A stretch of 64,000 nt of DNA from Aurantiochytrium sp. KH105 (GCA_003116975.1 BGKB01000046.1:363315-427314), one strand, 5' to 3'; positions 38,518-48,637 are shown, numbered from the stretch's first letter. Notes: generated by a model from the letters alone, not told the origin. Numbers and translations: made by a program.

Positions 38518-40614
38518 TCACTCTGCGCGGCCTAGTACGCCTGTAAAAATGGCCAGGGAGACGAGATGTGCTGGCATGTGCACCAAGAGCAAAAGCGGAA
38601 CGTGCATCACGCCGTACTGCGCGTATGCGGAAGCGAGCGCCTCGAGATTTTCGGCAAACGAAGACATGGTACTACTCTCGCGGGAGAATCCCCACGCTTC
38701 TCGATCCACCACGAGGCCAGGTAGCACATAAGCTGCGAGCGCAGGCGAGACAACAATCCACCACGTAAAGAAACAGAGTCCGCTGAAAAGACTACGGGCG
38801 GGTCGAACATGCGCATAAAATAGGGATGTCCAGCATGCAGATATCAGCGCAAGTGGGTAGTTCACCATGCCCACCATTGCGTGCGCTACAACCAACGCCA
38901 ACGCCAGCGCAGCCTTGACCGACTTCCACAGCACACCCGGACAACCTGCTTCGACGCGACGCCGAATGACCAGCATGAACAAAAAGGAAACGGGCCCAGT
39001 CAAGAACACGTGATGCAGCCCTCGAAGACCGATCGCATCGTTGCTCAGTAGAAAGCCGCCAAAGCATCCCGCTGTGAGCAAGACCGCGCACGCGCCTACG
39101 ATTGCAGACACTGGATCAAATCCTTGCAGAGCAGACTCTGAGGAATGTCCAGGTTCTCGGCCTTGGGGCTCAACAATCGATCGCAAAAAGTAGAGAAGAA
39201 GCGGCGCGAGAACGAGCACAAGCGAGCCAGAGTACTCGCCAATGCTCACAAAGAGACCCACATCAGGGAGCACATAGAGAAAGTAGGACTGGTGAAACTT
39301 TTCCTCCAAGTTGCTCAGGCTTCGTATCGTGTGCTCGGCCGTTTGACGCATTACTCTACATGCGTCCTCCGGCGCGGCCCACCTCCGAGACGGATCTTTC
39401 GTATAAACGGTGGAGAGCGTCAGCGCATGAATGTCGAACGGCAAGAGCTCGGCATGCAGACCTGTCGGCCCAAAGGCTACACTTTGCATGAATCGCTCGA
39501 GTTTACCCATACGTTTTGTGTATTGATTCAAGGCGAAGGCATCCACGGCCCCCGGGGCCAACGCCTGGACTTGACTTCCAAGGGCGCGCACGAAGTCTTT
39601 CAGGAGATTGTCCCAATACACTGTAGAGCGGCTTGTAAAGTGCATTACCTCGGTGGCTTTGCTGCCCCCATGAGCGCGAAGCAGGTGAACGACAACATTC
39701 ACAAGATCCAGGTTTGGAAGAAGACCGTTCGCTCCAGGAACGCGCACATCAATGGATTCTGCGAAATACCCCGAGGGCGCGCGGTCGGCATCCAAGACGA
39801 GTCCGCCAACAAGAATACCAGCATGTGCCACATGCACTTGCGACTTGCTGTCGTGGATGCCTTGATGATACGCGGCCGTCCAGGCTCGCACAGCCTTGCG
39901 ATCTCGTGCAAAGAGGAAGACTACATTTTTGCTGAGCCACTCGGCCTCTACTAATGCCTGCGCCAGTCCCAGCACAATGCCTACGCTCGTGCAGCCCTGA
40001 GTTCCCGCTTCTGTATCAACCTTTTGCGATAGATGGCCTTGGGCCACGATAATGATGGCGTCCCGCCGATCAGCGCCCGTGTGAGGACGCAAAACGGCTG
40101 AAACGTGCGAATTGCCCTCGACATGCACGTCTTCGAGTCCAAGGCTCTCCAAACTTTGGGCCAGAAACTCAGTGCGGCCTCGACCGCCCGCTTTCAACGC
40201 CGCAGCAAAGACCTCGTCTTCAAGCTCTCGCATCGTGCGAGTCGAGACTGCGGAGGATGAAATATCTCCTAGTCCAGGACTCAGCGCATTTTCCGAAAAG
40301 TAGGTGCCGCGACATTTAAGCTCACCGGTTGTGATGCACACGAGCGGAAAGAGGCCGACCCAAATGAGACCAGCGAGAAAAAGCACAACGCCGAGCGGCC
40401 CCGCGCGTTGAAGAACTGCGCTTGCTATGCGATGTTGCAAGGGAGGCCGCTCAACCTTTTCTGGTGCTGGCATCTTCTTTGATGCGTCTTCGCTTCCCTC
40501 GCTAGTCGTGCTCGTGCTGGTGCTCGCGTCATGGTCTTTGTCGTCACCTGTGCTCGCGTCGCTTGCCTCCTCCGCCTTGATGCCTCGTCGTCGCAGACCC
40601 TCGGACTCTGTCAT
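38518..40614 (-). CDS. GPAA1: GPI transamidase component GAA1
   Basis: 698 residues from the ATG at 40614; the open frame to 40740 starts with GTG and is low-complexity. TM1 is near residues 68-90 (GVVLFLAGLIWVGLFPLV). The large luminal domain begins with RGTYFSENALSPG, the hallmark of GAA1, and has the M28-peptidase-like fold region (DAIIIVAQGHLSQKVDTE ... VGIVLGLAQALVEAEWLSKNVVFLFARD). Several TM helices occupy the C-terminal third. GAA1 is an ER-membrane subunit of the GPI transamidase, with PIG-K, PIG-S, PIG-T and PIG-U, and helps attach GPI anchors to proteins with C-terminal signals. A candidate substrate, the small protein at 51.5 kb, is in the same window, but that proximity need not mean anything. 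Confidence 0.93.
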   Translation of the reverse strand: MTESEGLRRRGIKAEEASDASTGDDKDHDASTSTSTTSEGSEDASKKMPAPEKVERPPLQHRIASAVLQRAGPLGVVLFLAGLIWVGLFPLVCITTGELKCRGTYFSENALSPGLGDISSSAVSTRTMRELEDEVFAAALKAGGRGRTEFLAQSLESLGLEDVHVEGNSHVSAVLRPHTGADRRDAIIIVAQGHLSQKVDTEAGTQGCTSVGIVLGLAQALVEAEWLSKNVVFLFARDRKAVRAWTAAYHQGIHDSKSQVHVAHAGILVGGLVLDADRAPSGYFAESIDVRVPGANGLLPNLDLVNVVVHLLRAHGGSKATEVMHFTSRSTVYWDNLLKDFVRALGSQVQALAPGAVDAFALNQYTKRMGKLERFMQSVAFGPTGLHAELLPFDIHALTLSTVYTKDPSRRWAAPEDACRVMRQTAEHTIRSLSNLEEKFHQSYFLYVLPDVGLFVSIGEYSGSLVLVLAPLLLYFLRSIVEPQGREPGHSSESALQGFDPVSAIVGACAVLLTAGCFGGFLLSNDAIGLRGLHHVFLTGPVSFLFMLVIRRRVEAGCPGVLWKSVKAALALALVVAHAMVGMVNYPLALISACWTSLFYAHVRPARSLFSGLCFFTWWIVVSPALAAYVLPGLVVDREAWGFSRESSTMSSFAENLEALASAYAQYGVMHVPLLLLVHMPAHLVSLAIFTGVLGRAE

Positions 40615-41129
40615 GGCGGCGAAGGTCTTGTCCGATGAGCTGTGCGCCGCGGCCTCACGCCGGACACCCACGCACAAAGACCAAGTTTCCTTTTGCGCTG
40701 CGTCGCTTCCTCTCCGTTGCAGCGCCCGAGGCAAGGACACGAGGGGCGCGACGCAAGTCTCGGCTGGACGTTGGCTTTTGAATGTTGTTGTTTTGTCGTG
40801 TTTTGCGATTTGATTTGATCAAGTTTTGATCTTTCTTTGTTTTTCGTGCAATGCCATCATGCTCTGGGTCTCTTTTGCCTTCTTCGTGGGCGATCATTCT
40901 AAGTGACAAAGAGAGGGGAGGGGGAGGGGAAAAAGGAATAGGAGAAGGGTGAAATACGTCAAGACAGACATGAACGAACAAACAAACAAACACGAAAGGG
41001 AAACGAACGACCTTAAAATTTTGCGTATTGCTTTTCATATTCAATAGTACTGGGAGCAATAACGACCGTCGCGAAGACGAAAGAAATTGCCATTTTCGTG
41101 ACCAGGAGAAAAGAGGACTGGTCACTTTC
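40615..41129. other. Intergenic spacer between GAA1 and BRCT genes
   Basis: 515 bases between two minus-strand genes. It contains A/C-rich DNA upstream of GAA1 (on the coding strand, AAACAACAAC-like runs near 40790), a GGGGA-rich patch near 40915-40950 and an AAAC repeat near 40977-40990. No gene is seen. Confidence 0.5.
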
Positions 41130-42032
41130 TTAGTGATGCTTTTCGCACCATTCGCAAGATGGCTTGCCCTCGTCATGGCAAGAACAGCAGCAGCCAAGAT
41201 CAACCTCGAGAACGGGAGCGATGGCCGTCGTTTCGGCGCTGTCACTCCCATCCTCGATAACCTCAAAGTCATCGGCCTTGCTCTTTTTGGACTTTTTGCT
41301 CTTCTTGTCCTTTTTACTCTTCTTGCTCTTCTTGTCTTTTTTGGTGTCCGTGCCATCATTGGCGGAGGTTGGCTCTGCCTCTGGGACTTGACGTAAATAG
41401 GGGTCAACCGCAACGCAAGCTTTGGCTTCTGCACAAGCAGTCAGAAATGCCTCACTGACGACAGGAACGTTGAATTTGACAGCCTTGCGTACCTTTTGCG
41501 ACCGCCGACGGACTGCACGCTCCGAAGCAACAAGTGCAAAGACACGCTTGTGGAGAATTCCACTCATCTTGCCGCCAGCATCCTCAATCAGAGTACGAAG
41601 CTCGTCAAAACCGAGAGCCTTGGCATCGTCGCCCTCGGTGCCCTGTGCGTTGTTTGCGACGCCATCCTCGTTGTCATCATCGCCGTCTTCCTTGTTGCTC
41701 CGCACCGAGATGCCAAACACCTTTCCTCGAAAGTATTTGCGCTTCTTCTCGAGCGGAGGCGGGGCCTCCTTTTTGATTTTCTTGGCCGGATCCTCGGCCT
41801 TCTCGCCGCGCTCGATTCTGCGCCGCCTCTTGCGCTCTCTGCGGGATTCTTTCACCTCATCTGCGCCCTCGGCGTCCCCAGAGCCACCCGTGGACCTGGC
41901 CGTCTTGGTCTCGTCCTGCCGCTCGTTTCCATCTTCGTCCTCGTCGTCGGACCCAAACACGACGTGCTGCCGCTCGACCTTGGGCTTGCGCTTGCCGCCC
42001 TTGCGCTTCCGCTTCGCGTCCGCGCTCGACAT
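41130..42032 (-). CDS. BRCT-domain protein with basic linkers and Cys-rich tail
   Basis: 300 residues; ATG at 42032. The first ~95 residues are highly charged with basic, nuclear-localisation-like clusters (KRKRKGGKRKPK, RRERKRRRR). A single BRCT-like domain spans ~97-205: YFRGKVFGISVRS (strand 1), ELRTLIEDAGGKMSGIL (helix 1 with the Gly-Gly turn), VFALVASERAVRRRSQKVRKA, then VPVVSEAFLTACAEAKACV (helix 3, where a Trp usually stands). Next is a Lys/Ser repeat (KKSKKDKKSKKSKKS), and the extreme C-terminus is a Cys/His cluster (CCCSCHDEGKPSCEWCEKHH) that could bind zinc. BRCT domains mediate phosphopeptide binding in DNA repair or replication; a nuclear role is inferred. Exact orthology is unclear. 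Confidence 0.85.
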   Translation of the reverse strand: MSSADAKRKRKGGKRKPKVERQHVVFGSDDEDEDGNERQDETKTARSTGGSGDAEGADEVKESRRERKRRRRIERGEKAEDPAKKIKKEAPPPLEKKRKYFRGKVFGISVRSNKEDGDDDNEDGVANNAQGTEGDDAKALGFDELRTLIEDAGGKMSGILHKRVFALVASERAVRRRSQKVRKAVKFNVPVVSEAFLTACAEAKACVAVDPYLRQVPEAEPTSANDGTDTKKDKKSKKSKKDKKSKKSKKSKADDFEVIEDGSDSAETTAIAPVLEVDLGCCCSCHDEGKPSCEWCEKHH

Positions 42033-42665
42033 CTTTCTCCCGCGCCCGCGCTCGCGTCTTGGCTCTTTGCTCTTCAGGCTTGGCGAGAGCAGCCGCCACC
42101 AGTGCTAGGAAGCCTATGGTACTACGCCTAACAGCACAGTCCCAACCCGTCTCGACGCCCTGCCGACGCCACGCGACGCGGGCGTGCTCGCGAAAGCAGA
42201 CGCGCCTCGCGCATTTCTTTCGAGCGGCGGCGGAAGGCCGCCCTGCCGTCGCAGACGGTCTCTCGCTCGAGCTTGCCGAGCTGCCTGGCTGGCTGTCTGG
42301 GGCCCGTGGCGAGGACTTGGTCTCGCGGTACTTGGCTGCTACTACTTTCTTGCAGTGCGTGAGCACAGCGGCGCGGAAGCAAAGCAGAAAAGTTACGCCC
42401 GGGCCGGCTGGGCGCTCGACGTGGATCACGCACTCGCAGAGCGACTTCGCCCGCGAGCAAAGCGAGGCCCGCGGAGGGCGGCCGCTGTCGAGCGCACGGG
42501 CTCGCGAGAGCGCGAATTGCTGAGGAACGAGCGGGTGAGCGAGGAGAAAGCTGCGACTTGGTGATCGCGTTTGGCGTGCCGAGGCAGTTGACCTCGGTCC
42601 TCGCTCGCTCGCTTGCTTGCTTACTCGCGGACTCACTCACTCACCTACTCGCCAATCCACTCAGC
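42033..42665. other. Divergent promoter region, BRCT gene and cysteine protease
   Basis: 633 bases between divergent starts. It is GC-rich with no supportable gene. A CGCTCGCTTGCTTGCTTACT tract (about 42601-42620) and ACTC repeats lie directly before the protease ATG at 42666. Confidence 0.5.
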
Positions 42666-44537
42666 ATGACGGCGCGCAGAGCGGCAATCGTGCTGGCGTT
42701 TGTCGCAGCCTTGGTGACGCTGGCCGCGCTCGCGAAAGAGGAGTGGTCATTGAAATGGCACGGCGATGTGTCTCCCAAGCAGGATGACAACGACGTGGAA
42801 AACATGCATCATCGCTGGGAGCACTTTAAAGAAACCTTTGGCAAGCGCTTTGCGAACGCTTCGCATGAGGCGTACCATCGCGCTGTGTTCCTGGAGAATC
42901 TCGTGTACATTTCGAAACGAAACAACGAGCAATCATCCTTTACTCTCGGCGTGAACCATTACGCTGACCTCACGTGGGAGAGCTTTCGAACAAGACTCGC
43001 GACCGCACCTGGACGCGGGAGCTGGACGGCCTCGCGTGAGCGCAGACCACATCAGTTTTCCAAAGACGAGATTGCCGACTTGCCCGCGTCCGTGGACTGG
43101 CGCTCCAAGAATGCCGTAACCGAGGTCAAAAACCAAGGCCAGTGCGGATCGTGCTGGTCGTTCGCTACGATTGCTAGCGTCGAGGGCGCGTACGCCATTG
43201 CTACTGGAGCGCTGCGCAGCCTCTCTGAGCAGCAGCTCGTGGACTGCGCTGTACAAAATCACGGTTGCGGGGGAGGCAACATCGATTTGGCGCTCTCGTA
43301 TATTGAGCGCAATGGTGGGCTCGATTCCGAAGACGACTACCCTTATTCCGGGGTTCAGGGCACGTGCGACCGCCCGCGCAACAATCGGGTCGTCGCTCGG
43401 ATCAGCGACTTCCGCGATGTCGAGCCTCGAAATGAGGCGCAAATGCTTGCTGCGGTTGCAAAGGGTCCCGTTGCCGTGGCCATCGAGGCAGATCAGCGCG
43501 ACTTTCAGTTTTATCAGAGCGGCGTCTTTGATGGTGTTTGCGGCGACAAGCTCGACCATGGTGTCACCGTCGTTGGGTACACTCCGGATGCATGGATTGT
43601 GCGCAACAGTTGGGGCGCTTCATGGGGAGACAAGGGCTACATTTACCTGAAACGCTTTCCAACGTCCAAGGAGCACCCCGCGGGCCAGTGCGGCGTGCTC
43701 TCCATTCCAAGCTACCCATTGATTGGAGACAGGAAGCCCGTCCCTGTCCCCGAGCCAACTCCCTCGCCGCCACCAGGGCTCAAGTGCGAGTGTGAGATGT
43801 CCTGTNGAGCTCGTGGACTGCGCTGTACAAAATCACGGTTGCTGGGGGAGGCAACATCGGATTTGGCGCTCTCGTATATTGAGCGCAATGGTGGGCTCGA
43901 TTCCGAAGACGACTACCCTTATTCCGGGGTTCAGGGCACGTGCGACCGCCCGCGCAACAATCGGGTCGTCGCTCGGATCAGCGACTTCCGCGATGTCGAG
44001 CCTCGAAATGAGGCGCAAATGCTTGCTGCGGTTGCAAAGGGTCCCGTTGCCGTGGCCATCGAGGCAGATCAGCGCGACTTTCAGTTTTATCAGAGCGGCG
44101 TCTTTGATGGTGTTTGCGGCGACAAGCTCGACCATGGTGTCACCGTCGTTGGGTACACTCCGGATGCATGGATTGTGCGCAACAGTTGGGGCGCTTCATG
44201 GGGAGACAAGGGCTACATTTACCTGAAACGCTTTCCAACGTCCAAGGAGCACCCCGCGGGCCAGTGCGGCGTGCTCTCCATTCCAAGCTACCCATTGATT
44301 GGAGACAGGAAGCCCGTCCCTGTCCCCGAGCCAACTCCCTCGCCGCCACCAGGGCTCAAGTGCGAGTGTGAGATGTCCTGTGAGAGGATGTGCAACCAAT
44401 TTGGTATGAAGTGCTGCAGTGGCAAGGGCGGCAACTGCAATTGCCAACCACCACGCGACACGTGCTGCGACGATCAAGACGAGTACGAGGACGACAATGC
44501 TCATGTTAGTAACAACGTAGCGCTCGCGTGGTGGTAA
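42666..44537 (+). CDS. Papain-like cysteine protease (C1A) with granulin-like tail; apparent internal duplication
   Basis: As sequenced, 623 residues from the ATG at 42666; the frame upstream starts only with TTG. A signal peptide ([20 protein letters not shown]) is followed by an I29 propeptide. The mature enzyme begins at [13 protein letters not shown]. Catalytic residues are Gln near 157, Cys163 (QCGSCWSF), His298 ([10 protein letters not shown]) and Asn314 (VRNSWG). A Pro-rich hinge and a Cys-rich granulin-like domain (CECEMSC ... [13 protein letters not shown] ... DTCC) close it. A 572-bp block (43234-43805) recurs at 43808-44381, separated by an N at 43806, with only two single-base insertions at the start of the second copy. 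The second copy lacks the catalytic Cys. Without it the protein would be 431 residues, normal for this protease type. A lysosomal or secreted enzyme is likely. Confidence 0.9.
   Translation: MTARRAAIVLAFVAALVTLAALAKEEWSLKWHGDVSPKQDDNDVENMHHRWEHFKETFGKRFANASHEAYHRAVFLENLVYISKRNNEQSSFTLGVNHYADLTWESFRTRLATAPGRGSWTASRERRPHQFSKDEIADLPASVDWRSKNAVTEVKNQGQCGSCWSFATIASVEGAYAIATGALRSLSEQQLVDCAVQNHGCGGGNIDLALSYIERNGGLDSEDDYPYSGVQGTCDRPRNNRVVARISDFRDVEPRNEAQMLAAVAKGPVAVAIEADQRDFQFYQSGVFDGVCGDKLDHGVTVVGYTPDAWIVRNSWGASWGDKGYIYLKRFPTSKEHPAGQCGVLSIPSYPLIGDRKPVPVPEPTPSPPPGLKCECEMSCXARGLRCTKSRLLGEATSDLALSYIERNGGLDSEDDYPYSGVQGTCDRPRNNRVVARISDFRDVEPRNEAQMLAAVAKGPVAVAIEADQRDFQFYQSGVFDGVCGDKLDHGVTVVGYTPDAWIVRNSWGASWGDKGYIYLKRFPTSKEHPAGQCGVLSIPSYPLIGDRKPVPVPEPTPSPPPGLKCECEMSCERMCNQFGMKCCSGKGGNCNCQPPRDTCCDDQDEYEDDNAHVSNNVALAWW
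43234..43805 (+). repeat. First copy of near-identical 572-bp block
   Basis: Identical to 43808-44381 except for two single-base insertions within the first ~55 bases of the second copy. It ends exactly at the ambiguous base. Confidence 0.95.
43806..43806. other. Ambiguous base N at contig-join-like position
   Basis: The only N in the window. It sits precisely between the two near-identical blocks, as expected where two overlapping contigs were abutted instead of merged. Confidence 0.9.
43808..44381 (+). repeat. Second copy of the 572-bp block
   Basis: Carries two extra bases relative to the first copy: GCTGGGGGAGG for GCGGGGGAGG near 43841, and ATCGGATTT for ATCGATTT near 43858. Together with the two bases at the junction they restore the frame (net 576 bp), so the artefactual ORF stays open. 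Confidence 0.95.
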
Positions 44538-44942
44538 GTTTGAAAGACCAATTCACTTTGTTGACAATGCAAAAAATTAAAGATGAACTGTTCATTGGAA
44601 AGGGTGTCCTTTTTTATTTCTGATTTTGATGAACCATAAGCCCAACTTGGTGCGCAGCGCTGCGAAAAGTAAAAACCAAACAGCAAAACGAGAGATTGGA
44701 AAAGAGAAAAATGTAGGTTTATCGCTATAGATAGTGTCGAAAAAGTTCATTGCTCTTTTGGCGAACTGCAGTCAATCGAAGACTGACTACCCTGCCGTTT
44801 TCATTGTCCAGGAATAAGTACGCCGGCAGGCGTGTTTGACTCTGGGCTGAATAGAACGGGACATTACGGTCGCTCGAGAGAGATGAATTTGTGTGTGCGC
44901 GTGAGAGTTAAAGAGCGTGTGCGTGCAATTGTACATTTGTGA
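44538..44942. other. Convergent spacer
   Basis: 405 bases between the protease and the convergent coiled-coil gene. It is AT-rich and includes poly(A)-signal-like AATTAAA near 44574. No gene is seen. Confidence 0.5.
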
Positions 44943-45872
44943 TTACGCCTTCATGATGGTCTTCATGCGCTTGGAAAAGTCCTTCCAGTGCTTGGTAAAG
45001 GCCTTGACGTCAGACGAGTTGACGTCATGCTGGTTGAGCTCGTCGCGCAGTGATCGCAAAAGCTCGAACTCGGCGTCAAAAAGATCGGAAAGTTCCTTGG
45101 AGGTGATGATTTGGTATGCCTCGCGGTTGAAGGTCTCGACGGAGTGGTTGACCTTGTGCATGCCGAGCTCGTACTGTCCCTCTTCGCGGTGCATGCGGTC
45201 ATCATGCTTGTCGCCAGCGTTGCTGCTCTTGCGGCGATCACGGTCCTTGGCGTCGCGATGGAAGAGCGTGTCCTTGCGCATGTTCTTGATCTCCTTTGCG
45301 CGCGTGTTGAAATGCTTGAGCGAGGTGTACCCGCCAGCAGCAGCGACGACGCTGTCAATGCGAGCGCTCGCATCCTTGACCTCCTGGGTGAGGCTGTGGT
45401 CCCGGCGGTCAAAGTTCTTGGCCACCTCTTGGAGATGCGCGCACTTCTTCAAGGATGCGTTGCGGTCCTTGAGGGCAAACTTGACGCGCTTGTGCATGGT
45501 GAGGAACTTTTCCCAGAGCTCCTTATCCTGCTCGCTCGGCTCGGTGAAGGTCTTGTGAAAGTGCTTTTGCTTGAAGACCTTCATGCGCTGCATGGCGCTG
45601 GGATGCTTGAGCTTCTTGTTGGAAATCTGCAGCTCATTGTCGTCCGCGGGCGTGTTGTGGTGCTCGTTGACGTCCGGCTTGGACTCGCTATGGGTCGTGG
45701 GCGAGGTGGAGTTGCTCGCGTGCGAGTCTTCCGTCACCGAGTCGCGGTACTTGGACTCCTCGGGCTGCTCTTGAATGCCGGTGTTGCTCTCGCCGGCGGC
45801 CATCTTCTTTTGGTGGTACTCATCTTGGCGCTCCTGCTCGTAAGCATTGTTGTTGCTCTGTTCGGCCAACAT
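44943..45872 (-). CDS. Coiled-coil, possibly BAR-like protein
   Basis: 309 residues; ATG at 45872. Residues 1-95 are hydrophilic and disordered, rich in Gln, Glu, Asn and His. Residues ~96-309 are almost wholly helical and charged: MQRMKVFKQKHFHKTF, then EQDKELWEKFLTMHKRVKFALKDRNASLKKCAHLQEV, KDASARIDSVVAAAGGY, and a C-terminal KELSDLFDAEFELLRSLRDEL. The three-helix pattern and length (~210 residues) resemble BAR/IMD domains that bend membranes, but I cannot confirm this from motifs. A GCAAG/GCAAA repeat immediately precedes the start. No other domain is present. Confidence 0.8.
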   Translation of the reverse strand: MLAEQSNNNAYEQERQDEYHQKKMAAGESNTGIQEQPEESKYRDSVTEDSHASNSTSPTTHSESKPDVNEHHNTPADDNELQISNKKLKHPSAMQRMKVFKQKHFHKTFTEPSEQDKELWEKFLTMHKRVKFALKDRNASLKKCAHLQEVAKNFDRRDHSLTQEVKDASARIDSVVAAAGGYTSLKHFNTRAKEIKNMRKDTLFHRDAKDRDRRKSSNAGDKHDDRMHREEGQYELGMHKVNHSVETFNREAYQIITSKELSDLFDAEFELLRSLRDELNQHDVNSSDVKAFTKHWKDFSKRMKTIMKA

Positions 45873-45880
45873 GGTCTCTG

Positions 45881-45912
45881 CTTGCTTGCTTGCTTTGCTT
45901 TGCTTTGCTTTC
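45881..45912. repeat. GCTTG/GCTTT repeat in coiled-coil gene leader
   Basis: Read on the coding (-) strand this is a GCAAAGCAAAGCAAGCAAGC-type tract ending about nine bases before the ATG at 45872. Confidence 0.85.
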
Positions 45913-46371
45913 TTTTTCCTCTGCTCTTTTGTACTTTGGGTCTTGCCTGTTTGGGATTTGCTCGGTTGCTTTCGCTGGAGCCTTCAGAGTTTCGGGTTTG
46001 CCGCCATCACCCTGCCGGCGCACCGCTCGCCCGCGCCGCAAGCAGCAAGCTGCAGCTGCAGTCCGCACTGTCAGCTCGAAGACCAGGAAAACACACGCCT
46101 GTTCTATCTGCGTTGCTCGGAAACCACAGCAGTGCAGCATGCGCGTGTACTACCCAAAGCGCTACGCCGCCGGCAGTGCAGAGAGTCATTTCAGTGTTGC
46201 TTCTTCTTGCACTTGCCAGTTGCCCATGGTGTTGGTGTAGTAGTTGCCCGGAAGGAAGCGGGGCCGCGCCCAGAGAGTCAGCGAGGGCCTCGGGCTTCTT
46301 CTTTGACACGGGGCGGCCCCGACGGCGTTGACGATGGCAACGACAACGATATTGTCAATGATGCCATCTGA

Positions 46372-46430
46372 CATTGCTATTGGCATTGACATTGGCATTG
46401 CCATTGGCATTGACAATCGCATTGACAATG
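46372..46430. repeat. ATTGGC/ATTGAC hexanucleotide repeat
   Basis: About nine imperfect hexamers (CATTGG, CATTGA) in non-coding DNA. Confidence 0.8.
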
Positions 46431-47650
46431 CGCTGCGAGCTCGCCTCGCGAGATCAGCCGGAACAAACGTAACGCCTACCTCGCCTGCCTGCCTGCACAG
46501 CCCACAGCTCGCTGTGGCAAAGGCCAGGCACTCCACAAGCCCGCGAACGCTCGCTCCCGCTCTCGCGCCGCGAGGCTGAGCGCGTCCGCTCCACGCCCAG
46601 CCAGGGCAGGCCAAGGCAGGCCAAGGCATGCCAAGGCAGGAGGGCCTGCGGAGCCAGCGCCGGAGCCGCGGCCTCCGCGTCGCGTCGCGTCGCGTCGCGG
46701 TCGCAGGCGCCGCCATCTACAGCTGCTGGCTGCCGGTCGCGGTTCGTGACCAAGTGTTGGCTGCATGCCTGCCTGCACGCACAGGTCGGCGAAGGGCCGT
46801 TGTTGCGCTGTCTCCTCGCGGCCGCGGCCGAACGAAGCGGCGTTCGGCCTCCTCGCCGCCGCGCGGTGCTGCTCCGCCTGCTCTGTCTGCTCTGCTCTGC
46901 TCCGCTCTGCAGCTGCTCTTCGCAGGCGCCATGCTCGCCACATGGTCCGCGCTAGCCAGCGAGAGCCGTGCGAGATCGATAAATCAACCACAGCTGCGGC
47001 GGCGTCTCTGCGAAGCTGACAGTGACGGCGAGACCGGCAGCTGCAGCTGCTGCAGCTGCAGAAGCAGAACGGCGCGGGGCTGGCAGTGGCCGTGGTGACT
47101 GGCTTTCGCGTTGCGGCGGCGCTGCGCAAGCAGCTGCTGCTGCGTTGTTGGCGGGAAGCTCGCGACGTCGGAGTTGTCAGAGCTGGCGGGCGTCGTGCGG
47201 CGCTCACTGGCCTTGGTCGGAGCCAGCGACGCTTGGGAAAGCGGGCGGTGGTGGTAAAAGGGTTTTAGGTATACTACAAGGTCGTGATAGTTGAAGCTGA
47301 CTGGCTAACGCGAAGCTGTCCCGCGCACATTCCCTAGACGTGACAAGTGATCACGAGTTCACTTGCGTGTATATAGCCTTCTTCGGCGGCGGGATGCGGT
47401 CTGTCCCATCCTCATGCCACGGCAACCACACTGCAAGGGTCCGCTGCAGCTGCCGTCAGCAGCAAGCTGCTGCTGCTGCTGCTGCATATGTCAGCACGAG
47501 TCCATTCAGCAAGTTGCAAGACCGACCTCGGTGATGGCGACGAACGAAAGCCACATCGCAGGCGTGGCCCGCCCCCGACAAGAGCCAGCCAGCTCAGACG
47601 AGTCCGGTTGCGTTGTGGGATGCCGCTGTCGACGGTAAAGGATTCATGGT

Positions 47651-48637
47651 TCAATTTTTATCGAGAGGGAAGAAGAAGAGCAACGGCAGAACCATGCTGA
47701 GAATAAGAATCAGCACAAGCAGAGAACGCAACACTTGCGCAAGGTGCTTGCTTGCCAGCCACGCTGAAGCGCTGGCGTTCCAGCACGGCAAAGAACAACC
47801 TTCCCCTTGATTCAACGTCGCCGCTACGGCATTGAGAACGCTGCGCTCTGGCTCTTGAGGACCCCGTTCGAGCATGTGATCGCCTACGAGGGCTTCGCGG
47901 TCGAAGCGAAGCACGTGAAAATGCGCAGAACGCGCGAAGCGAGCAATCTCGTCGGCGCAAACGCAATCTGCTCCGGGGAGCTCGAGCATGTTCAAGTATG
48001 GACTGAAGTGGAAAAGGTCCGGGTCGAGTTTGCGCACGAGGCTGCTCCAAAAATCAGGCTCCTCGGTCTGACACCGGACGATAAGACCTCCGGAACTTGC
48101 AGACCTGTGCATGTGTAAAACTCTGCGCTGGCTAGTCCGCTGGTCATGGGGTCCGCTCCCGCACCCGTTGCAGCTGTCGGGCTCGTTTTCATCATCACGC
48201 ATCCCCAAGCTCTCTGGCTGATCATCCTCATCGCCGTCGAAGAATTCTGCGCCCGTTCTCTCGAAATCCCCCGCCTCATGACGGTTCGGGCCATGCACGA
48301 GTGTTGGTGCTGGCCTGGCGACAGCAGCTACTCGTGCTGCAGCTGCTCCTCCTGCTCTTGGTGCAAGCCTCCTTGGGAGTTCCTCGAAAAACATGACGAT
48401 TGCGCCTTGTGGCTCTTTGCCTGGCTTCAAGATGCTCTCGAGACGCACTCCATCATCGTCGAGGACTTGTCCTTGGTACGCCAGTCGCAACGCGCAAATG
48501 GCTTCGTCGTGATACCCAAGCGCATCTCCTAGTGCAAGCTTGAATCCTCGTAGAGTTGCTCCTTGAATGCGGAAATCGTGAAGGACGAGTTTTCCCCCCG
48601 TCGGCAGTCTCACGAGCACATCCGTTCTTGCTTGCAT
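47651..48637 (-). CDS. Ubiquitin-like domain protein with C-terminal membrane anchor
   Basis: 328 residues from the ATG at 48637; the frame extends to 48844 without an ATG. Residues 1-90 look like a ubiquitin-like beta-grasp: TDVLVRLPTGGKLVLHDF, an LRGFKLALGDALG helix, ALRLAYQGQVLDDDGVRLESI (the place of ubiquitin's IFAGKQLEDGRTL) and AIVMFFEELPRR. A Gly-Gly processing site is absent, so it would be an integral UBL. The middle is acidic and disordered with a CNGCG cluster; about 205-290 is more ordered (DFWSSLVRKLDPDLFHF). A C-terminal hydrophobic helix (SLLVLILILSMVLPLLFFF) followed by LDKN suggests a tail-anchored or ER/Golgi membrane protein. The architecture recalls UBL proteins of ER quality control, but this is inference. 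Confidence 0.8.
   Translation of the reverse strand: MQARTDVLVRLPTGGKLVLHDFRIQGATLRGFKLALGDALGYHDEAICALRLAYQGQVLDDDGVRLESILKPGKEPQGAIVMFFEELPRRLAPRAGGAAAARVAAVARPAPTLVHGPNRHEAGDFERTGAEFFDGDEDDQPESLGMRDDENEPDSCNGCGSGPHDQRTSQRRVLHMHRSASSGGLIVRCQTEEPDFWSSLVRKLDPDLFHFSPYLNMLELPGADCVCADEIARFARSAHFHVLRFDREALVGDHMLERGPQEPERSVLNAVAATLNQGEGCSLPCWNASASAWLASKHLAQVLRSLLVLILILSMVLPLLFFFPLDKN

Larger units (their letters stand above)
45873..47650. other. Intergenic region with CAG/CTG and CATTGG-type repeats
   Basis: 1.8 kb between two minus-strand genes. It contains the GCTTG/GCTTT leader repeat (45881-45912), an ATTGGC/ATTGAC repeat (about 46372-46430), CTGCAG-rich segments (about 47038-47062 and 47458-47486) and a TATATA at about 47371. 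Frames here are short or repeat-derived, and I support no gene. Confidence 0.5.

Noticed and set aside
43808-44381. True tandem catalytic-domain duplication in the protease
   Set aside because: Copies are identical at silent sites, the junction holds an N, and the second copy lacks the catalytic Cys. An unmerged contig overlap explains this better.
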